Assembly (NCBI GenBank): GCA_943787785.1 | Contig: CALSNT010000001.1 | Location: 377,423 to 441,422, forward strand | DNA: 64,000 bases | From: an uncultured Paracoccaceae bacterium | GTDB lineage: Bacteria; Pseudomonadota; Alphaproteobacteria; Rhodobacterales; Rhodobacteraceae | Direction of reading: 5' to 3' | Shown here: positions 47,284-56,971 of the stretch, piece after piece | Position numbering within the stretch: the first letter of the stretch is position 1 | Layout: the number at the start of each line of letters is the position of its first letter | The notes under the pieces: model-generated | Database searches by the model: none | What the model was told of the DNA's origin: nothing | Seen by the model: only the letters and a program-made list of their open reading frames with translations | Made by a program: the position numbers and the translations under genes

Positions 47284-48099
47284 GTGCGGCAGGAGCTTGG
47301 CGTTTCCGAGCGCCGGGCCTGCCGCACACTTGGGCAGCATCGATCCACACAGCGCAAAGCTCCGCAAGGACGTGTCGACGAAAACCGGCTGACCGACGAT
47401 ATCATCGAGCTGGCAGATCAATATGGCCGCTACGGATATCGGATGGTCACAGGTTTGCTCAACAATGCGGGCTGGCACGTGAACCACAAGCGGGTCGAAC
47501 GTATCTGGCGGCGCGAAGGGCTGAAGGTTCCTCAGAAGCAGAAGAAAAAGGGGCGGCTCTGGCTGAACGATGGGTCGTGCGTGCGTCTCAGACCAGAGCG
47601 CCCCAACCATGTCTGGTCCTATGACTTCGTCCAGGATCGCACCGCAGATGGGCAAGTCTATCGGACGCTCAACATCATTGATGAATACACCAGGGAGGCG
47701 TTGATGATCCGCGTTGATCGCAAGCTCAACTCGACGGACGTGCTGGACGCACTGACGGACCAGTTCATCCTGCGTGGCCCGCCGAAATACATAAGGTCGG
47801 ACAATGGCCCGGAATTTATTGCTCAGAAAGTGCGGGACTGGATCGCCGCCGTGGGCGCGAAGACCGCTTACATTGAGCCAGGGTCACCTTGGGAAAACGG
47901 ATACTGCGAAAGCTTCAACGCCAGGTTCCGCGATGAGTTGTTGAATGGCGAGCTATTTTACAGCCTCCGCGAAGCTCAAATCCTGATCGAACAATGGCGC
48001 GTTCACTACAACACCGTTAGGCCGCACAGCGCCTTGGGCTATCGGCCACCAGCACCAGAAAGTATCGTTCCAATGGACCAAAGGCCCACGATGCACTAA
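47284..48099 (+). CDS. IS3 transposase OrfB (integrase catalytic part)
   Basis: 271 aa from GTG 47284; in the functional enzyme it is fused to OrfA by frameshift and the frame is open upstream to the slippery site. HTH_21-like region RVRQELGVSERRACRTLGQ, then the DDE core: YDFVQDRT (D), IRSDNGPEFIA (D) and NGYCESFNARFRDELLN (E). Ends RPHSALGYRPPAPES. Intact, so this IS may be active. Confidence 0.92.
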   Translation: MRQELGVSERRACRTLGQHRSTQRKAPQGRVDENRLTDDIIELADQYGRYGYRMVTGLLNNAGWHVNHKRVERIWRREGLKVPQKQKKKGRLWLNDGSCVRLRPERPNHVWSYDFVQDRTADGQVYRTLNIIDEYTREALMIRVDRKLNSTDVLDALTDQFILRGPPKYIRSDNGPEFIAQKVRDWIAAVGAKTAYIEPGSPWENGYCESFNARFRDELLNGELFYSLREAQILIEQWRVHYNTVRPHSALGYRPPAPESIVPMDQRPTMH

Positions 48100-48127
48100 C
48101 AATCAAACCGGACCACACGATGGGGGC

Positions 48128-48344
48128 ACGCCACAGCCACCGGGCCCGCACGGGCGAGATCAGTCCGGATCGAGCCGGGGTACATTGATGGAAGCATCAT
48201 TTAAATCATCTGCTGTCAGTTAGTCGTTCATCTCTCATCAACCAGTTTTGCCGTTACAATCTAAACAAATCATTTAACATTCGTTGACAGATGACTGCGG
48301 ACAAAGCTAGGCCGGGTTAAATCAGGAATGGCCACGAACCTGGC
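48128..48344. other. AT-rich intergenic region
   Basis: About 220 bases between the IS3 right end and the ACP-thioesterase start, markedly AT-rich from 48185 to 48290. A good -35-like TTGACA lies at 48284-48289 but no matching -10 could be pinned down. No gene seen; likely the promoter of the following gene. Confidence 0.4.
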
Positions 48345-49240
48345 ATGAACGACATCACACAAATCCAGCCTTTGGTTTCACGATCGAAATTGGACCTTGG
48401 CGCTTTATTTGTAGCGCCAACTACGGACGTTCAGACCATTATTTGCGATGCATTCATTCAGGCGCTTGGCATCACGCCCGTTGGTTTGGATGACAACTTT
48501 TTCGAATTAGGGGGGGACTCGATCAACGCGGAGATCCTGGCCCTGCTCATCGGCGAAGCGCTCGGACGTCCGTTTCCTATATCTGGGCGGCTTGATTTTG
48601 GGACACCCCGCCTAGTCGAACAGGCCTTTGCCAACAACGAAAATTCCCCCACCATTTCAGATGAGGTCCCGTTCTTCTTGGTTCACGGCAAGGTCGGTTA
48701 TTCGGTTCTGAAGCCTGCATTCCGAAGTTGCTTGAATGCCGATCGCAAAGTGGTCGTGTTTGAACTGCCCGGTTTGAGAGACGACAGACCAACGCCAAAC
48801 CGAATAGAGGGTGTTGCCGCTGCTAACGTTGACCAACTGACCCTCCTGTATCCGATCGGCCCTGTTTTCCTCGGGTCGTTTTGTACCGGTGGCCTGATTG
48901 CCCTGGAGATGGCGCATCAGTTACATGATCAGGGCCGCACTCTGCAAAACATCGTGCTGATCGACCCAGCAATGCCGGATCAACTGAGCTTGCGGCACAA
49001 AGGCAAGCCTGATGCGCTCCTGCGTCGGATTCCGCTTGCTCCTATCACCGGGCGGTTCTCTGGACGGGTATCGCCGGAACCATTTGCCAGCATATTCTTC
49101 CGGATAATACCACGCACGCTGTACTGGATGAACACAGCGATGTCGGATCCCGCATTGCGGCTGAAACGCTTGAGGCAATATTTGCCGCGGGGTCGACCGA
49201 AAACAGGGCGACGATGGACCGCCAATCGGAACCCGGATGA
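48345..49240 (+). pseudogene. Acyl/peptidyl-carrier plus thioesterase protein, apparently frameshifted
   Basis: Residues about 25-95 are a carrier domain with GLDDNFFELGGDSINAE (Ser for phosphopantetheine). Residues from about 105 are a type-I thioesterase fold: VPFFLVHGKVG and FLGSFCTGGLIALEM, where the nucleophile is Cys in place of the usual Ser. From about 49012 a different frame becomes protein-like (CQHILPDNTTHAVLDEHSDV), which looks like the thioesterase end with its catalytic His, and stops at 49238-49240, 27 bases before the next gene. The first frame continues to 49544 but only as a shadow of the following gene. So the lid region seems deleted with a frameshift. There is no adenylation domain nearby. 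Confidence 0.55.
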
Positions 49241-49267
49241 TATGGAAAGCTTCGCAAAGGAACTCAC

Positions 49268-50329
49268 GTGCCCCTACAAACCACCTGCATCGGCGCATTT
49301 CCCAAACCTGACTACGTCCCGATCAAGGACTGGTTCCAGATTCAGCTTGGCCTCACTTCCACATCCGGGGAAGTCACGCGTCGCGCAACCCAGGCCGCTG
49401 CACGGGAGGATGCCGAAGACGAAGCTCTGTATCAAAAAGCGACGTTGGCGGCCGTTAGCGATCAGATCGCCTGCGGCATCACCATCCCCACCGACGGTGA
49501 GCAGCGGCGCGAGAACTACATCCACTATCATTGCCGCCACCTGACCGGCTTCGATTTTGAAGGCCTGACCAGCCGAGTCCTCCGTGATGGGGCTTATGAG
49601 GCCGAGTTGCCGACAATCCGCAGCCGCATCGAACCTGACGGCTCGCATTTCCTCGACCGCGACTACGCACAGGCACAGTCTGCTACCGATCGGCCCGTCA
49701 AGATTACCGTTCCAGGGCCGACGACGATCATAGATACTTGTGCCAACGTCTTTTACGATGACGAAAGATCCCTAGCCGTCGATCTGGCCGATGCGCTGAA
49801 TTTTGAAATCCGGGCATTGGCCGAGGCAGGCTGCTCTTTCATACAGATCGATGAGCCGTTGTTTGCGCGCAATACGGACCGCGCGCTGGACTTCGGTGTC
49901 GAATGTCTGGAGCGCTGTTTCGATGGCGTACCCGACCACGTGACCCGTGTGATGCATATGTGTTGTGGCTATCCGGGTCATTTGGACGATCACGAATACC
50001 ACAAGGCTGATCCGCAAAGTTATTTCCAACTTGCGACGGCGCTGGATCGTTCGAGCATCGATCAGGTGTCAATCGAAGATGCCCACCGCCACAATGACCT
50101 TAGCCTGCTGGAACAATTCCCCAACACGACCATCGTTTTCGGGGCTGTTGCGATTGCCAAATCCCAAGTCGAACCGATTGAAGTCATCGCCGACCGGCTA
50201 AGTGCCGCTCTGAACCATATTGATCGGGAACGCCTGATCGCTGCCCCCGACTGTGGGCTGGCGATGCTTGGGCGCGATCTTGCGATGACGAAGCTAACGA
50301 ACCTCTGTCAGGCGGCCGCGTCGGTCTGA
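49268..50329 (+). CDS. MetE C-terminal-domain-like (core-type) cobalamin-independent methyltransferase
   Basis: 353 aa, a single catalytic barrel equal to the C-terminal half of MetE without the N-terminal half. Zinc ligands are visible: His and Cys in MHMCCGYPG, Glu in VSIEDAH and the second Cys in AAPDCGLAM. The start TTCIGAFPKP and VPGPTTIIDT resemble the core-MetE/MetE II group, some of which take methyl groups from methylcobalamin-like donors and others act in unrelated pathways. GTG 49268 follows AAAGGA. Acceptor and donor unknown. Convergent with the kinase-like gene. Confidence 0.75.
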   Translation: MPLQTTCIGAFPKPDYVPIKDWFQIQLGLTSTSGEVTRRATQAAAREDAEDEALYQKATLAAVSDQIACGITIPTDGEQRRENYIHYHCRHLTGFDFEGLTSRVLRDGAYEAELPTIRSRIEPDGSHFLDRDYAQAQSATDRPVKITVPGPTTIIDTCANVFYDDERSLAVDLADALNFEIRALAEAGCSFIQIDEPLFARNTDRALDFGVECLERCFDGVPDHVTRVMHMCCGYPGHLDDHEYHKADPQSYFQLATALDRSSIDQVSIEDAHRHNDLSLLEQFPNTTIVFGAVAIAKSQVEPIEVIADRLSAALNHIDRERLIAAPDCGLAMLGRDLAMTKLTNLCQAAASV

Positions 50330-50336
50330 GCGCCGA

Positions 50337-52058
50337 TTAGCGGCCCAGTCGATGTGCCTGTCGACCATTTCCTGCGGACGATAAAGGTAACGCATCGTTT
50401 GACTTGGCCGCCCTCCAACCGTGGGTATCTAGCCATGTCGACGCATCGACATCCAGGGCATATTCAGGGGCAGCATTGGCCCATTGCCTGCCTGAGTGGC
50501 GCGCATAGATTATGCCTTGTGCTGCGTCCGCAAAGCTAACCGTTGGAATGCGCTCAAGACATTGCGCCAAAAAATCCGGTCCGGTCGGGGCAGGAGCGTC
50601 ATATACCTGATCTGGACGGGTTGCTCCGACGTTGACCGCCCGAAATCGGTCGATCCGGTTCAATCCTTCTGGGCGCAGGACAACCATCTCGTCGTTCCAC
50701 CCATAAGCCACCGTGCGCGGTAGGCTCCCCAGCGGCACGTCGTTGTCCAGAAATTCGAAGTGGACATTCTTGTCGCGCGAGGCCAGCCACGAGAAAAACA
50801 GATGCGGCATGCCGGAATATGCCTCGATATTGTGATGCAGCAGGTCATCAACGGCCTTGTAGCGCCCGGTTTCCAAGCCGCGTTTCCAGGCGCGGGTCAC
50901 GGTTTCTTCGGGCGGGGTAATCATGAAGAACAGGAAGACCGTGTGGCCGAACCGGGTCAGCAGGCGGTTGCTCAGCCGCCCGTCCGAACCGGCTGTGAAA
51001 CTGTCGAACCGAAAGCGGTCGATCAGCAGGTGGGGAATATTTTCGGCTTCGGCCTTGGCTTGAACATAGTCATCCAGTTTCCGGTCGATGATCTCCAGCT
51101 CGTGCCCGGTCAGCATAGCGCCGTATTTGGCATCTGCACCCAGACTTTCGTAGTCCAGCAGGTACTTGCGCCAGTAGTCCGGACTAATCAGCGCGAAATC
51201 CTCCCACGGCAGGTTCAGGGTTTCGGCCAGTTTGCGTTGTTGCGGGCGGATCGTACTTTTGCCAGACGCCGAGGCGCCTTTGACGTTCATAATGACGGGT
51301 TTGTCCTGCGCGGGCAGAAACCGATAGCCCTCGGCCTTTGCGGCATCAGCCATGATTGGCGTGATAGCCTGTCCCAGAACCCAGCTGCCGTGGGTATTCG
51401 AGAATATATTCGACGCCAACCGCGCAATGATATCGGCGTCCGCCATCAACCGTCCGCGGTGTGCCAACAACGCTTGTACGACGGTGCACAACCCGCGTAG
51501 GGCGGCCCCTTCTGCGCGATCGCGAGTGCTGTCTGCCAACGCTTGCCAACTCGTTAGAGCAGTCGTTGTCGGGTCCGGCGGTGCTTCGGTATCGAGCTTG
51601 CGGCCCGTCAATCGCGCCAGCAGGCCGGGGCGGGCAGGGGGCGGCGGTGCTGCAAACAGATCGCGTTCCAACGCTGCGCTGATGATTGCTGCGCCCTGTG
51701 CCCGCGTCTGGTCGAACAGTCCTGTCAGTTCGCCCAGCCGAGGCGTAACATAATCATCGTAAATCCGCGCCGTCATTTGGCGCAGGTTGCGGCCCAACAC
51801 CTCGTAGTTGGGGCCGTCCGGGACTGACAGATCGGCGGTCACCCGGATCAAAAGCTCATGTTTGATCAACCGCTCAGGGCGCAACGCGCACATTTGCTTT
51901 GGTTTCAGACCACAGAAGCGAGCGGCCTCCTGCGCCTCGCTATAGCTGACGAACGCATTTTCTGGCCGGAAGAGAGTGATCAGCGGCTTCAGGCGCGCCG
52001 GTATATCCGAGGTCAGTCCTGGGTGCCAGGCGTCAAAGGCCGGTTGATCACTGCTCAT
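50337..52058 (-). CDS. Large P-loop (zeta-toxin/AAA-like) kinase, unrecognised
   Basis: 573 aa. An N-terminal helical part (1-250) precedes a P-loop, GASASGKST at residues 261-269, in MNVKGASASGKSTIRPQQ, then a Walker-B-like VFLFFMITPPEETVTRAW, as in zeta-toxin/AAA_33-type kinases. A coiled-coil-free C-terminal part (about 440-573) has no known motif. The gene starts 15 bases after tctA on the same strand and so probably belongs to the Tct operon. No antitoxin-like gene is adjacent, so it is unlikely to be a classic toxin. Substrate unknown. Confidence 0.55.
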   Translation of the reverse strand: MSSDQPAFDAWHPGLTSDIPARLKPLITLFRPENAFVSYSEAQEAARFCGLKPKQMCALRPERLIKHELLIRVTADLSVPDGPNYEVLGRNLRQMTARIYDDYVTPRLGELTGLFDQTRAQGAAIISAALERDLFAAPPPPARPGLLARLTGRKLDTEAPPDPTTTALTSWQALADSTRDRAEGAALRGLCTVVQALLAHRGRLMADADIIARLASNIFSNTHGSWVLGQAITPIMADAAKAEGYRFLPAQDKPVIMNVKGASASGKSTIRPQQRKLAETLNLPWEDFALISPDYWRKYLLDYESLGADAKYGAMLTGHELEIIDRKLDDYVQAKAEAENIPHLLIDRFRFDSFTAGSDGRLSNRLLTRFGHTVFLFFMITPPEETVTRAWKRGLETGRYKAVDDLLHHNIEAYSGMPHLFFSWLASRDKNVHFEFLDNDVPLGSLPRTVAYGWNDEMVVLRPEGLNRIDRFRAVNVGATRPDQVYDAPAPTGPDFLAQCLERIPTVSFADAAQGIIYARHSGRQWANAAPEYALDVDASTWLDTHGWRAAKSNDALPLSSAGNGRQAHRLGR

Positions 52059-52073
52059 CCGGCCCTCCTGTTT

Positions 52074-53606
52074 TTACCCCGAAGGCGTTTGCGCCGTGCC
52101 GCGCCGCCGGTCGCGGATATATTTGAACAGCGGCAGCAGGATCAGGATGATCGCAATTATGGTGATTGGCGTGGCAACCGGTCGATTGACAATGTCGACA
52201 AAGATCGTCGGATCACCCTTGGACATCAGCAGCGATTGCCGCAAAGTCTGCTCGGCAATCGGGCCAAGGACAATGGCCAGAACAGCGGGCGCCAGCGGAT
52301 AATCGAATTTCCGCAGGAAGAAAGCCCCTATGCCAAAGCCCAGCATCAGCCATACGTCGTGCATGTCGCGGGTCGCGGCATAGCCGCCTACCACTGACAG
52401 AACGAAGATGAGCGGCGCGAGGATCGTGAACGGCATCCGCAACATCCAAATGAACAGCGGGATGAAGGCCAGGTTGATCACCAACGCGAAGAAGTTCGAC
52501 ACATAGAATGATCCGATCAGGCCCCAGACGAACTCGGATTGGTCGACAAAAAGCCGCGGGCCCGGGGTCAGGCCCCAAATCACCATGCCACCCAGCAGGA
52601 TGGCCGTGGTGGGGGAACCGGGGATACCCAGCGTTAGCATCGGCAGCATCGAGCCAGTTGAGGCCGAGTTGTTCGCCGCTTCCGGTGCCGCCACGCCGCC
52701 CGGGTGGCCCTTGCCGAACTCTTCCGGTCTGCGGGCGACCATCTTGGCCACCCCATACGACATCAGTGAACCGGGCGTTGCGCCTGCGGCGGGCAGGATG
52801 CCGACGAAGAAGCCGAGGAATGATCCGATCGCCGTGCCTTTCCAGCCGCGTTTCATGCCTTCCTTGGAATCGTTCACGATGCCTTTGACGGACATCTTTG
52901 CGTCGGACTTGGTGATTTTGCCGCGCGTTGAATCCAGCGTCCACAGCATCTCTCCGATGCCATAGACTCCGATGGCCAGAACCAAAAAGTTGATGCCGTG
53001 CAAGAAGCCCGAGATGTCGAAGAACACCAACCGTGGCGTGCCGGTAATCTTGTCGAAGCCGACAGCTGCAAAGACCAGGCCGATACAGATCGAGAAAACG
53101 GTTTTCGGGATGTCATCGCCGCCCAGACCCACGAAGGTGGCGAAGGCCAGCAACATCAGGGCAAAGATCTCCGGCGGGCCAAAGCTGAGCGCGACCGAAG
53201 CAAGCAGCGGCGCAAAGCCGGTGAACAGCAGGTTGGCCACCGATCCGCCGATGAACGACGCCAAGGCGGCTGTTACCAGCGCCAAGCTGGCGCGCCCACT
53301 CAATGCCAGCGGTCGTCCGTCAAACGTGGTTGCCACAGCGGTCGAGGCACCGGGTATCCCCAGCGTGATCGAGGATATCGCGCCCCCGTACATGGCCCCG
53401 TAATAGATCGCGGCCAGAAAGATGATCGCCGACCCCGGCGGCACCAGAAAGGTGATCGGCAGCAGGATCGCTACGCCGTTGACCGAGCCCAGTCCCGGCA
53501 TTGCGCCGATGAACAGGCCCAGCGTGACCCCGATCAGGATCAGCATCAGGTTCAGCGGTTGAACCGCTTGCCACATGCCATCGCCAAGAAGACCTAAAAC
53601 TTCCAT
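52074..53606 (-). CDS. tctA: Tripartite tricarboxylate transporter, large permease subunit TctA
   Basis: 510 aa, about twelve membrane helices. PGLGSVNGVAILLPITF and the YYGAMYGGAISSITLGIPG loop are the TctA signature, repeated in the second half as LGIPGSPTTAILLGG. It is the main channel of the TTT system, driven by ion gradient, fed by TctC. Located after tctB with 21 bases between. Because the operon adjoins oxc/frc the transported anion is inferred to be oxalate. Confidence 0.93.
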   Translation of the reverse strand: MEVLGLLGDGMWQAVQPLNLMLILIGVTLGLFIGAMPGLGSVNGVAILLPITFLVPPGSAIIFLAAIYYGAMYGGAISSITLGIPGASTAVATTFDGRPLALSGRASLALVTAALASFIGGSVANLLFTGFAPLLASVALSFGPPEIFALMLLAFATFVGLGGDDIPKTVFSICIGLVFAAVGFDKITGTPRLVFFDISGFLHGINFLVLAIGVYGIGEMLWTLDSTRGKITKSDAKMSVKGIVNDSKEGMKRGWKGTAIGSFLGFFVGILPAAGATPGSLMSYGVAKMVARRPEEFGKGHPGGVAAPEAANNSASTGSMLPMLTLGIPGSPTTAILLGGMVIWGLTPGPRLFVDQSEFVWGLIGSFYVSNFFALVINLAFIPLFIWMLRMPFTILAPLIFVLSVVGGYAATRDMHDVWLMLGFGIGAFFLRKFDYPLAPAVLAIVLGPIAEQTLRQSLLMSKGDPTIFVDIVNRPVATPITIIAIILILLPLFKYIRDRRRGTAQTPSG

Positions 53607-53627
53607 AACTTGCCCCTCAGCCGTCGC

Positions 53628-54131
53628 TTAGTAGATGATTTCGTACATGATGTCGTAGAATGGTCCGGTAAAGGACATGCCGGACGGCATGGTGATCCGC
53701 ATCAACCCTTCGAAGAAGAAGAAGAACGCGAACGGTAGGGCAATCGCCAGGATCAGAGTCAGCAACCAGGAATGCCGCCCCAAAATCCGCACGTAGTACA
53801 CAAGAAACACCGCCATCGCGCCATACATCGAGATAATGTCAATCAGGATGATAAAGCCCAGAAGTCCACCGCCAACTTGCGCGAACATTTTCCAGCCATA
53901 GCTATCAAGCACCGGTCCTTCAGACTGTGAAGGAGGCGAGGTTTTTCTGTACCAGTTCCAGGCAATGAAACCGGTGGTCACCAGCATGATGCCTGACAGC
54001 CAGAAGGGCCAAGCGCCTCCGCCAGGTCCCCTGCCTTGTTCATAGCCAATTGGCAATTGGGCACTGTAGTACATCAGAAAGATCGAGAAGAGGGCCAGAA
54101 CACCCGCTGTTATGATTTCACCCAGCCGCAT
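53628..54131 (-). CDS. tctB: Tripartite tricarboxylate transporter, small permease subunit TctB
   Basis: 167 aa with four hydrophobic helices (ITAGVLALFSIFLMYYSAQL at the start; a Phe-rich AFFFFFEGL stretch near the end), as expected for the poorly conserved TctB subunit. Its identity is supported mainly by position between tctC and tctA and by length and topology. Confidence 0.85.
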   Translation of the reverse strand: MRLGEIITAGVLALFSIFLMYYSAQLPIGYEQGRGPGGGAWPFWLSGIMLVTTGFIAWNWYRKTSPPSQSEGPVLDSYGWKMFAQVGGGLLGFIILIDIISMYGAMAVFLVYYVRILGRHSWLLTLILAIALPFAFFFFFEGLMRITMPSGMSFTGPFYDIMYEIIY

Positions 54132-54174
54132 TCTGGCCCCCTTGGTTTTTGTCGTCGTCCGTTAGCTTGTGGGC

Positions 54175-55152
54175 TTAGCCGCCCATCGCCGCGAACAGGT
54201 CCTTGTGGTTCTGAACCTGAGTGGCCCAGTAATCGCGCTGCTGATCAGCATCCAACCACAATGGCGACAGGCTTTCGGAAGCCATGTAGCCCTGCCACTC
54301 TTCAGTGTCGTAGATGGTTTTGAACAGTTCCTGATAGTAAGCAGCCGCCGCATCGGACATGCCCGGTGCGCCAACAACAGCACGTTGGTTGTAATAGCTG
54401 AAATCATTGCCCAGCTCTTTTACCGTGCGGACATCCGGATAAGCAGCCAGACGCTCGTCCGAGAAGGCGATCAGCGGAACCACGTCACCAGACTCGTAGA
54501 AGCCTTTGGCTTCCGCCGGGTTGTTGACTGAGGCTTTGATCTGCTGGCCAGCCAGGTCTTTGGCAACCGCACCACCACCATCGTAGGGGATGTAGTTGAT
54601 GGAGATGTCATAGGTGCCTTCCATCCAGGCGATGACGGTCGAGTCTTCCTGACCTGAACCCGTGCCGCCCATGATGTAGTTGCCGTCCTCGGCCTTCACG
54701 ACGTCGAGCCACTGCTCGAACGTGGTGATGCCGCTGTCCTTGTGTACCCACAGAACAAACGGGTCGACGCCCATCATCGCCACCGGCGTGAAGGTCTGGA
54801 TGTCGATACCAAGCCCAGGCTGACGCAGCGGCGTGGCGAAGAACGAGTTCAAGGTCACCAGGATCGTGTGATCCGGGTCACTTGCACCATTCAGGGCGAT
54901 CAGCGCTTCTGCACCGGAACCGCCACCTTTGTTGTTGGGAACGAGCGGACGGGTCGTCAGATCCATCTTTTCAGCAACCGACTGGATGAAGCGTGCAATT
55001 TGGTCAGCACCACCACCGGCACCGGCCATGATCACAAAGTCGATCGGCTTGGTCGGCTCGAACGCGTGGCTTGCGGCACTCGCGGTCTGCGCGGTCGACA
55101 GTGCGATCGCGGCAGCCCCGAAGGTCGCCATCAGAGTTCTTTTGGTAAGCAT
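54175..55152 (-). CDS. tctC: Tripartite tricarboxylate transporter, periplasmic binding protein TctC
   Basis: 325 aa. A signal peptide (about 1-26, ending TASAASHA) is followed by KPIDFVIMAGAGGGADQIAR, the conserved ligand-binding loop, and VPNNKGGGSGAEALIALN, IMGGTGSGQEDSTV and YIPYDGGGAVAKDLAGQQ, all standard for TctC/BugD-type proteins. GGAGAGATACCT precedes ATG 55152. 134 bases separate it from fhs upstream, so it may also have its own promoter there. Ligand inferred as oxalate from context only. Confidence 0.92.
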   Translation of the reverse strand: MLTKRTLMATFGAAAIALSTAQTASAASHAFEPTKPIDFVIMAGAGGGADQIARFIQSVAEKMDLTTRPLVPNNKGGGSGAEALIALNGASDPDHTILVTLNSFFATPLRQPGLGIDIQTFTPVAMMGVDPFVLWVHKDSGITTFEQWLDVVKAEDGNYIMGGTGSGQEDSTVIAWMEGTYDISINYIPYDGGGAVAKDLAGQQIKASVNNPAEAKGFYESGDVVPLIAFSDERLAAYPDVRTVKELGNDFSYYNQRAVVGAPGMSDAAAAYYQELFKTIYDTEEWQGYMASESLSPLWLDADQQRDYWATQVQNHKDLFAAMGG

Positions 55153-55286
55153 AGGTATCTCTCCCTAAGGTTGGTTGTCATGCCGCCACTGGCCGCTGTA
55201 CCGCGACCCTCCCATGGCGTTTGCTATCGCTCGATATCCTTGTCTGTTTCCCGTCTCCTTGTTGGTGCTCAATTCCGTGATCTCAG

Positions 55287-56954
55287 TTAAAACAGTCCAT
55301 CGATTTGTCCTTCATCGTTTATGCGGATGGCTTCGGCGGATGGGACGCGGGGCAGGCCTGGCATGGTCATGATCTCGCCGCAGATGGCGACGATGAAGCC
55401 GGCGCCCGCTGACAGGCGCACTTCGCGGACCGGCAGGGAGTGCCCCGTCGGCGCGCCGCGGCGGTTCGGGTCGGTGGTAAAGCTGTACTGGGTTTTCGCC
55501 ATGCAGACCGGCAGGTTGCCATAGCCCTGATCCTCCCAGTCTTTCAGCTGGGTGCGGATCTTGCTGTCGGCGATCACCTCGTCGGCGCGGTAGATCTCTT
55601 TCGCGATGGTCTCGATCTTCTCAAACAGCGGCATCTCATCGGGATAAATCGGCGCGAAGTCGGCCTTACCCTCGTCGATCACGGCCACAACCCGGTTGGC
55701 CAGATCCTTGGTGCCTTCCGAGCCCTTGGCCCAGTGCTGGCACAGCACCGCTTCACTGCCCAGGCCCGCCGTGTAGTCGCGGATCGCCTGCACCTCGGCA
55801 TCGGTATCGGTGACGAAGTGGTTGATCGCCACAACGACCGGCACGCCGAACTTCTTGAGGTTCTCGATGTGGCGTCCCAGGTTGTCGCAGCCCTTGGTCA
55901 CCGCCGCGACGTCCTCGTCGCCCAGATCGGCCCGCGCCACGCCGCCGTTCATCTTCATCGCCCGCACCGTGGCGACCAGCACCACAGCACTCGGGGCCAG
56001 CCCGGCCTTGCGGCATTTGATGTTCATGAACTTCTCGGCACCAAGGTCAGCGCCGAAGCCCGCCTCGGTCACCACATAGTCCGCCAGCTTCAGCGCCGTG
56101 CGGGTCGCCACGACCGAGTTGCAGCCATGTGCGATGTTCGCAAACGGGCCGCCGTGCACGAAGGCCGGGTTGTTTTCCAGCGTCTGTACCAGGTTTGGCT
56201 GCATCGCCTGCGCCAGCAGCACCGTCATCGCGCCGTCGGCCTTGATGTCGCGGGCATAAACAGGGCTGCGGTCGCGCCGATAGGCGACGATGATATCGCC
56301 GAGGCGCTTTTCCAGATCGTCCAGATCGCGCGCCAGGCACAGGATTGCCATGACCTCACTGGCCACGGTGATGTCAAACCCGGCCTCACGCGGGAAGCCG
56401 TTGGCCACCCCGCCAAGGTTGCACACGATCTCTCGCAGGGCCCGGTCGTTCATGTCCATCACCCGGCGGAAGGCGACCCGGCGGATGTCGATCTCCAACT
56501 CGTTGCCCCAGTAGATGTGGTTGTCCAGCATCGCCGCCAGCAGGTTGTGGGCCGAGGTGATGGCGTGGAAATCGCCGGTGAAGTGGAGGTTCATCTCCTC
56601 CATCGGCACGACCTGCGCATAGCCGCCTCCGGCCGCCCCGCCCTTCATGCCGAAGCACGGCCCGAGGCTGGCTTCGCGAATGCAGATCGCCGCGTTCTTG
56701 CCGATCGCGTTCAGCCCGTCGCCAAGCCCCACCGTCGTCGTGGTCTTGCCCTCACCCGCAGGCGTCGGGTTCACCGCCGTCACCAGGATCAGCTTGCCAT
56801 CCTCCCGGTCACCCAACGACTTGATGAACGTATCGCTCACCTTCGCCTTGTCGTGCCCAAAGGGAAGCAAATCAGCCTCAGGAATCCCAAGCTTCAACCC
56901 AATCTCCTGGATCGGCTTCTTAACAGCAGCGCGGGCGATTTCTATGTCGGACAT
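55287..56954 (-). CDS. fhs: Formate--tetrahydrofolate ligase
   Basis: 555 aa. It makes 10-formyl-THF from formate, THF and ATP. The nucleotide loop [19 protein letters not shown] is clear, as are [19 protein letters not shown] and [13 protein letters not shown]-type segments. ATG 56954 (MSDIEIARA) matches the family; the upstream in-frame ATG would add 45 atypical residues. It lies 17 bases downstream of the ALDH1L-like formyltransferase gene, in the oxalate operon, where formate or formyl-CoA is the product of Oxc/Frc. It would feed formyl groups into one-carbon metabolism. Confidence 0.95.
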   Translation of the reverse strand: MSDIEIARAAVKKPIQEIGLKLGIPEADLLPFGHDKAKVSDTFIKSLGDREDGKLILVTAVNPTPAGEGKTTTTVGLGDGLNAIGKNAAICIREASLGPCFGMKGGAAGGGYAQVVPMEEMNLHFTGDFHAITSAHNLLAAMLDNHIYWGNELEIDIRRVAFRRVMDMNDRALREIVCNLGGVANGFPREAGFDITVASEVMAILCLARDLDDLEKRLGDIIVAYRRDRSPVYARDIKADGAMTVLLAQAMQPNLVQTLENNPAFVHGGPFANIAHGCNSVVATRTALKLADYVVTEAGFGADLGAEKFMNIKCRKAGLAPSAVVLVATVRAMKMNGGVARADLGDEDVAAVTKGCDNLGRHIENLKKFGVPVVVAINHFVTDTDAEVQAIRDYTAGLGSEAVLCQHWAKGSEGTKDLANRVVAVIDEGKADFAPIYPDEMPLFEKIETIAKEIYRADEVIADSKIRTQLKDWEDQGYGNLPVCMAKTQYSFTTDPNRRGAPTGHSLPVREVRLSAGAGFIVAICGEIMTMPGLPRVPSAEAIRINDEGQIDGLF

Positions 56955-56971
56955 GGGTATTTCCTTAAATG

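Larger units (their letters stand above)
46913..48127 (+). mobile_element. IS3-family (IS407-like) insertion sequence
   Basis: About 1.2 kb. Left end GCCCCCTGAAAGTGGTCC (46913-46930) and right end GGACCACACGATGGGGGC (48110-48127) form 13/18 matching inverted repeats. It carries orfA and orfB with a programmed frameshift site. A clear target duplication was not seen, so insertion may have been accompanied by a deletion, or the exact edges are off by a base or two. Confidence 0.85.

Noticed and set aside
49268-49544. The last 92 codons of the frame starting at 48345 as a real thioesterase tail
   Set aside because: They overlap the well-supported MetE-like gene in another frame and are Arg/Pro/Ser-rich, as expected for a shadow.
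50337-52058. Zeta-type toxin of a toxin-antitoxin pair
   Set aside because: No small antitoxin gene is adjacent; the protein is much larger than zeta toxins and sits in a metabolic operon.
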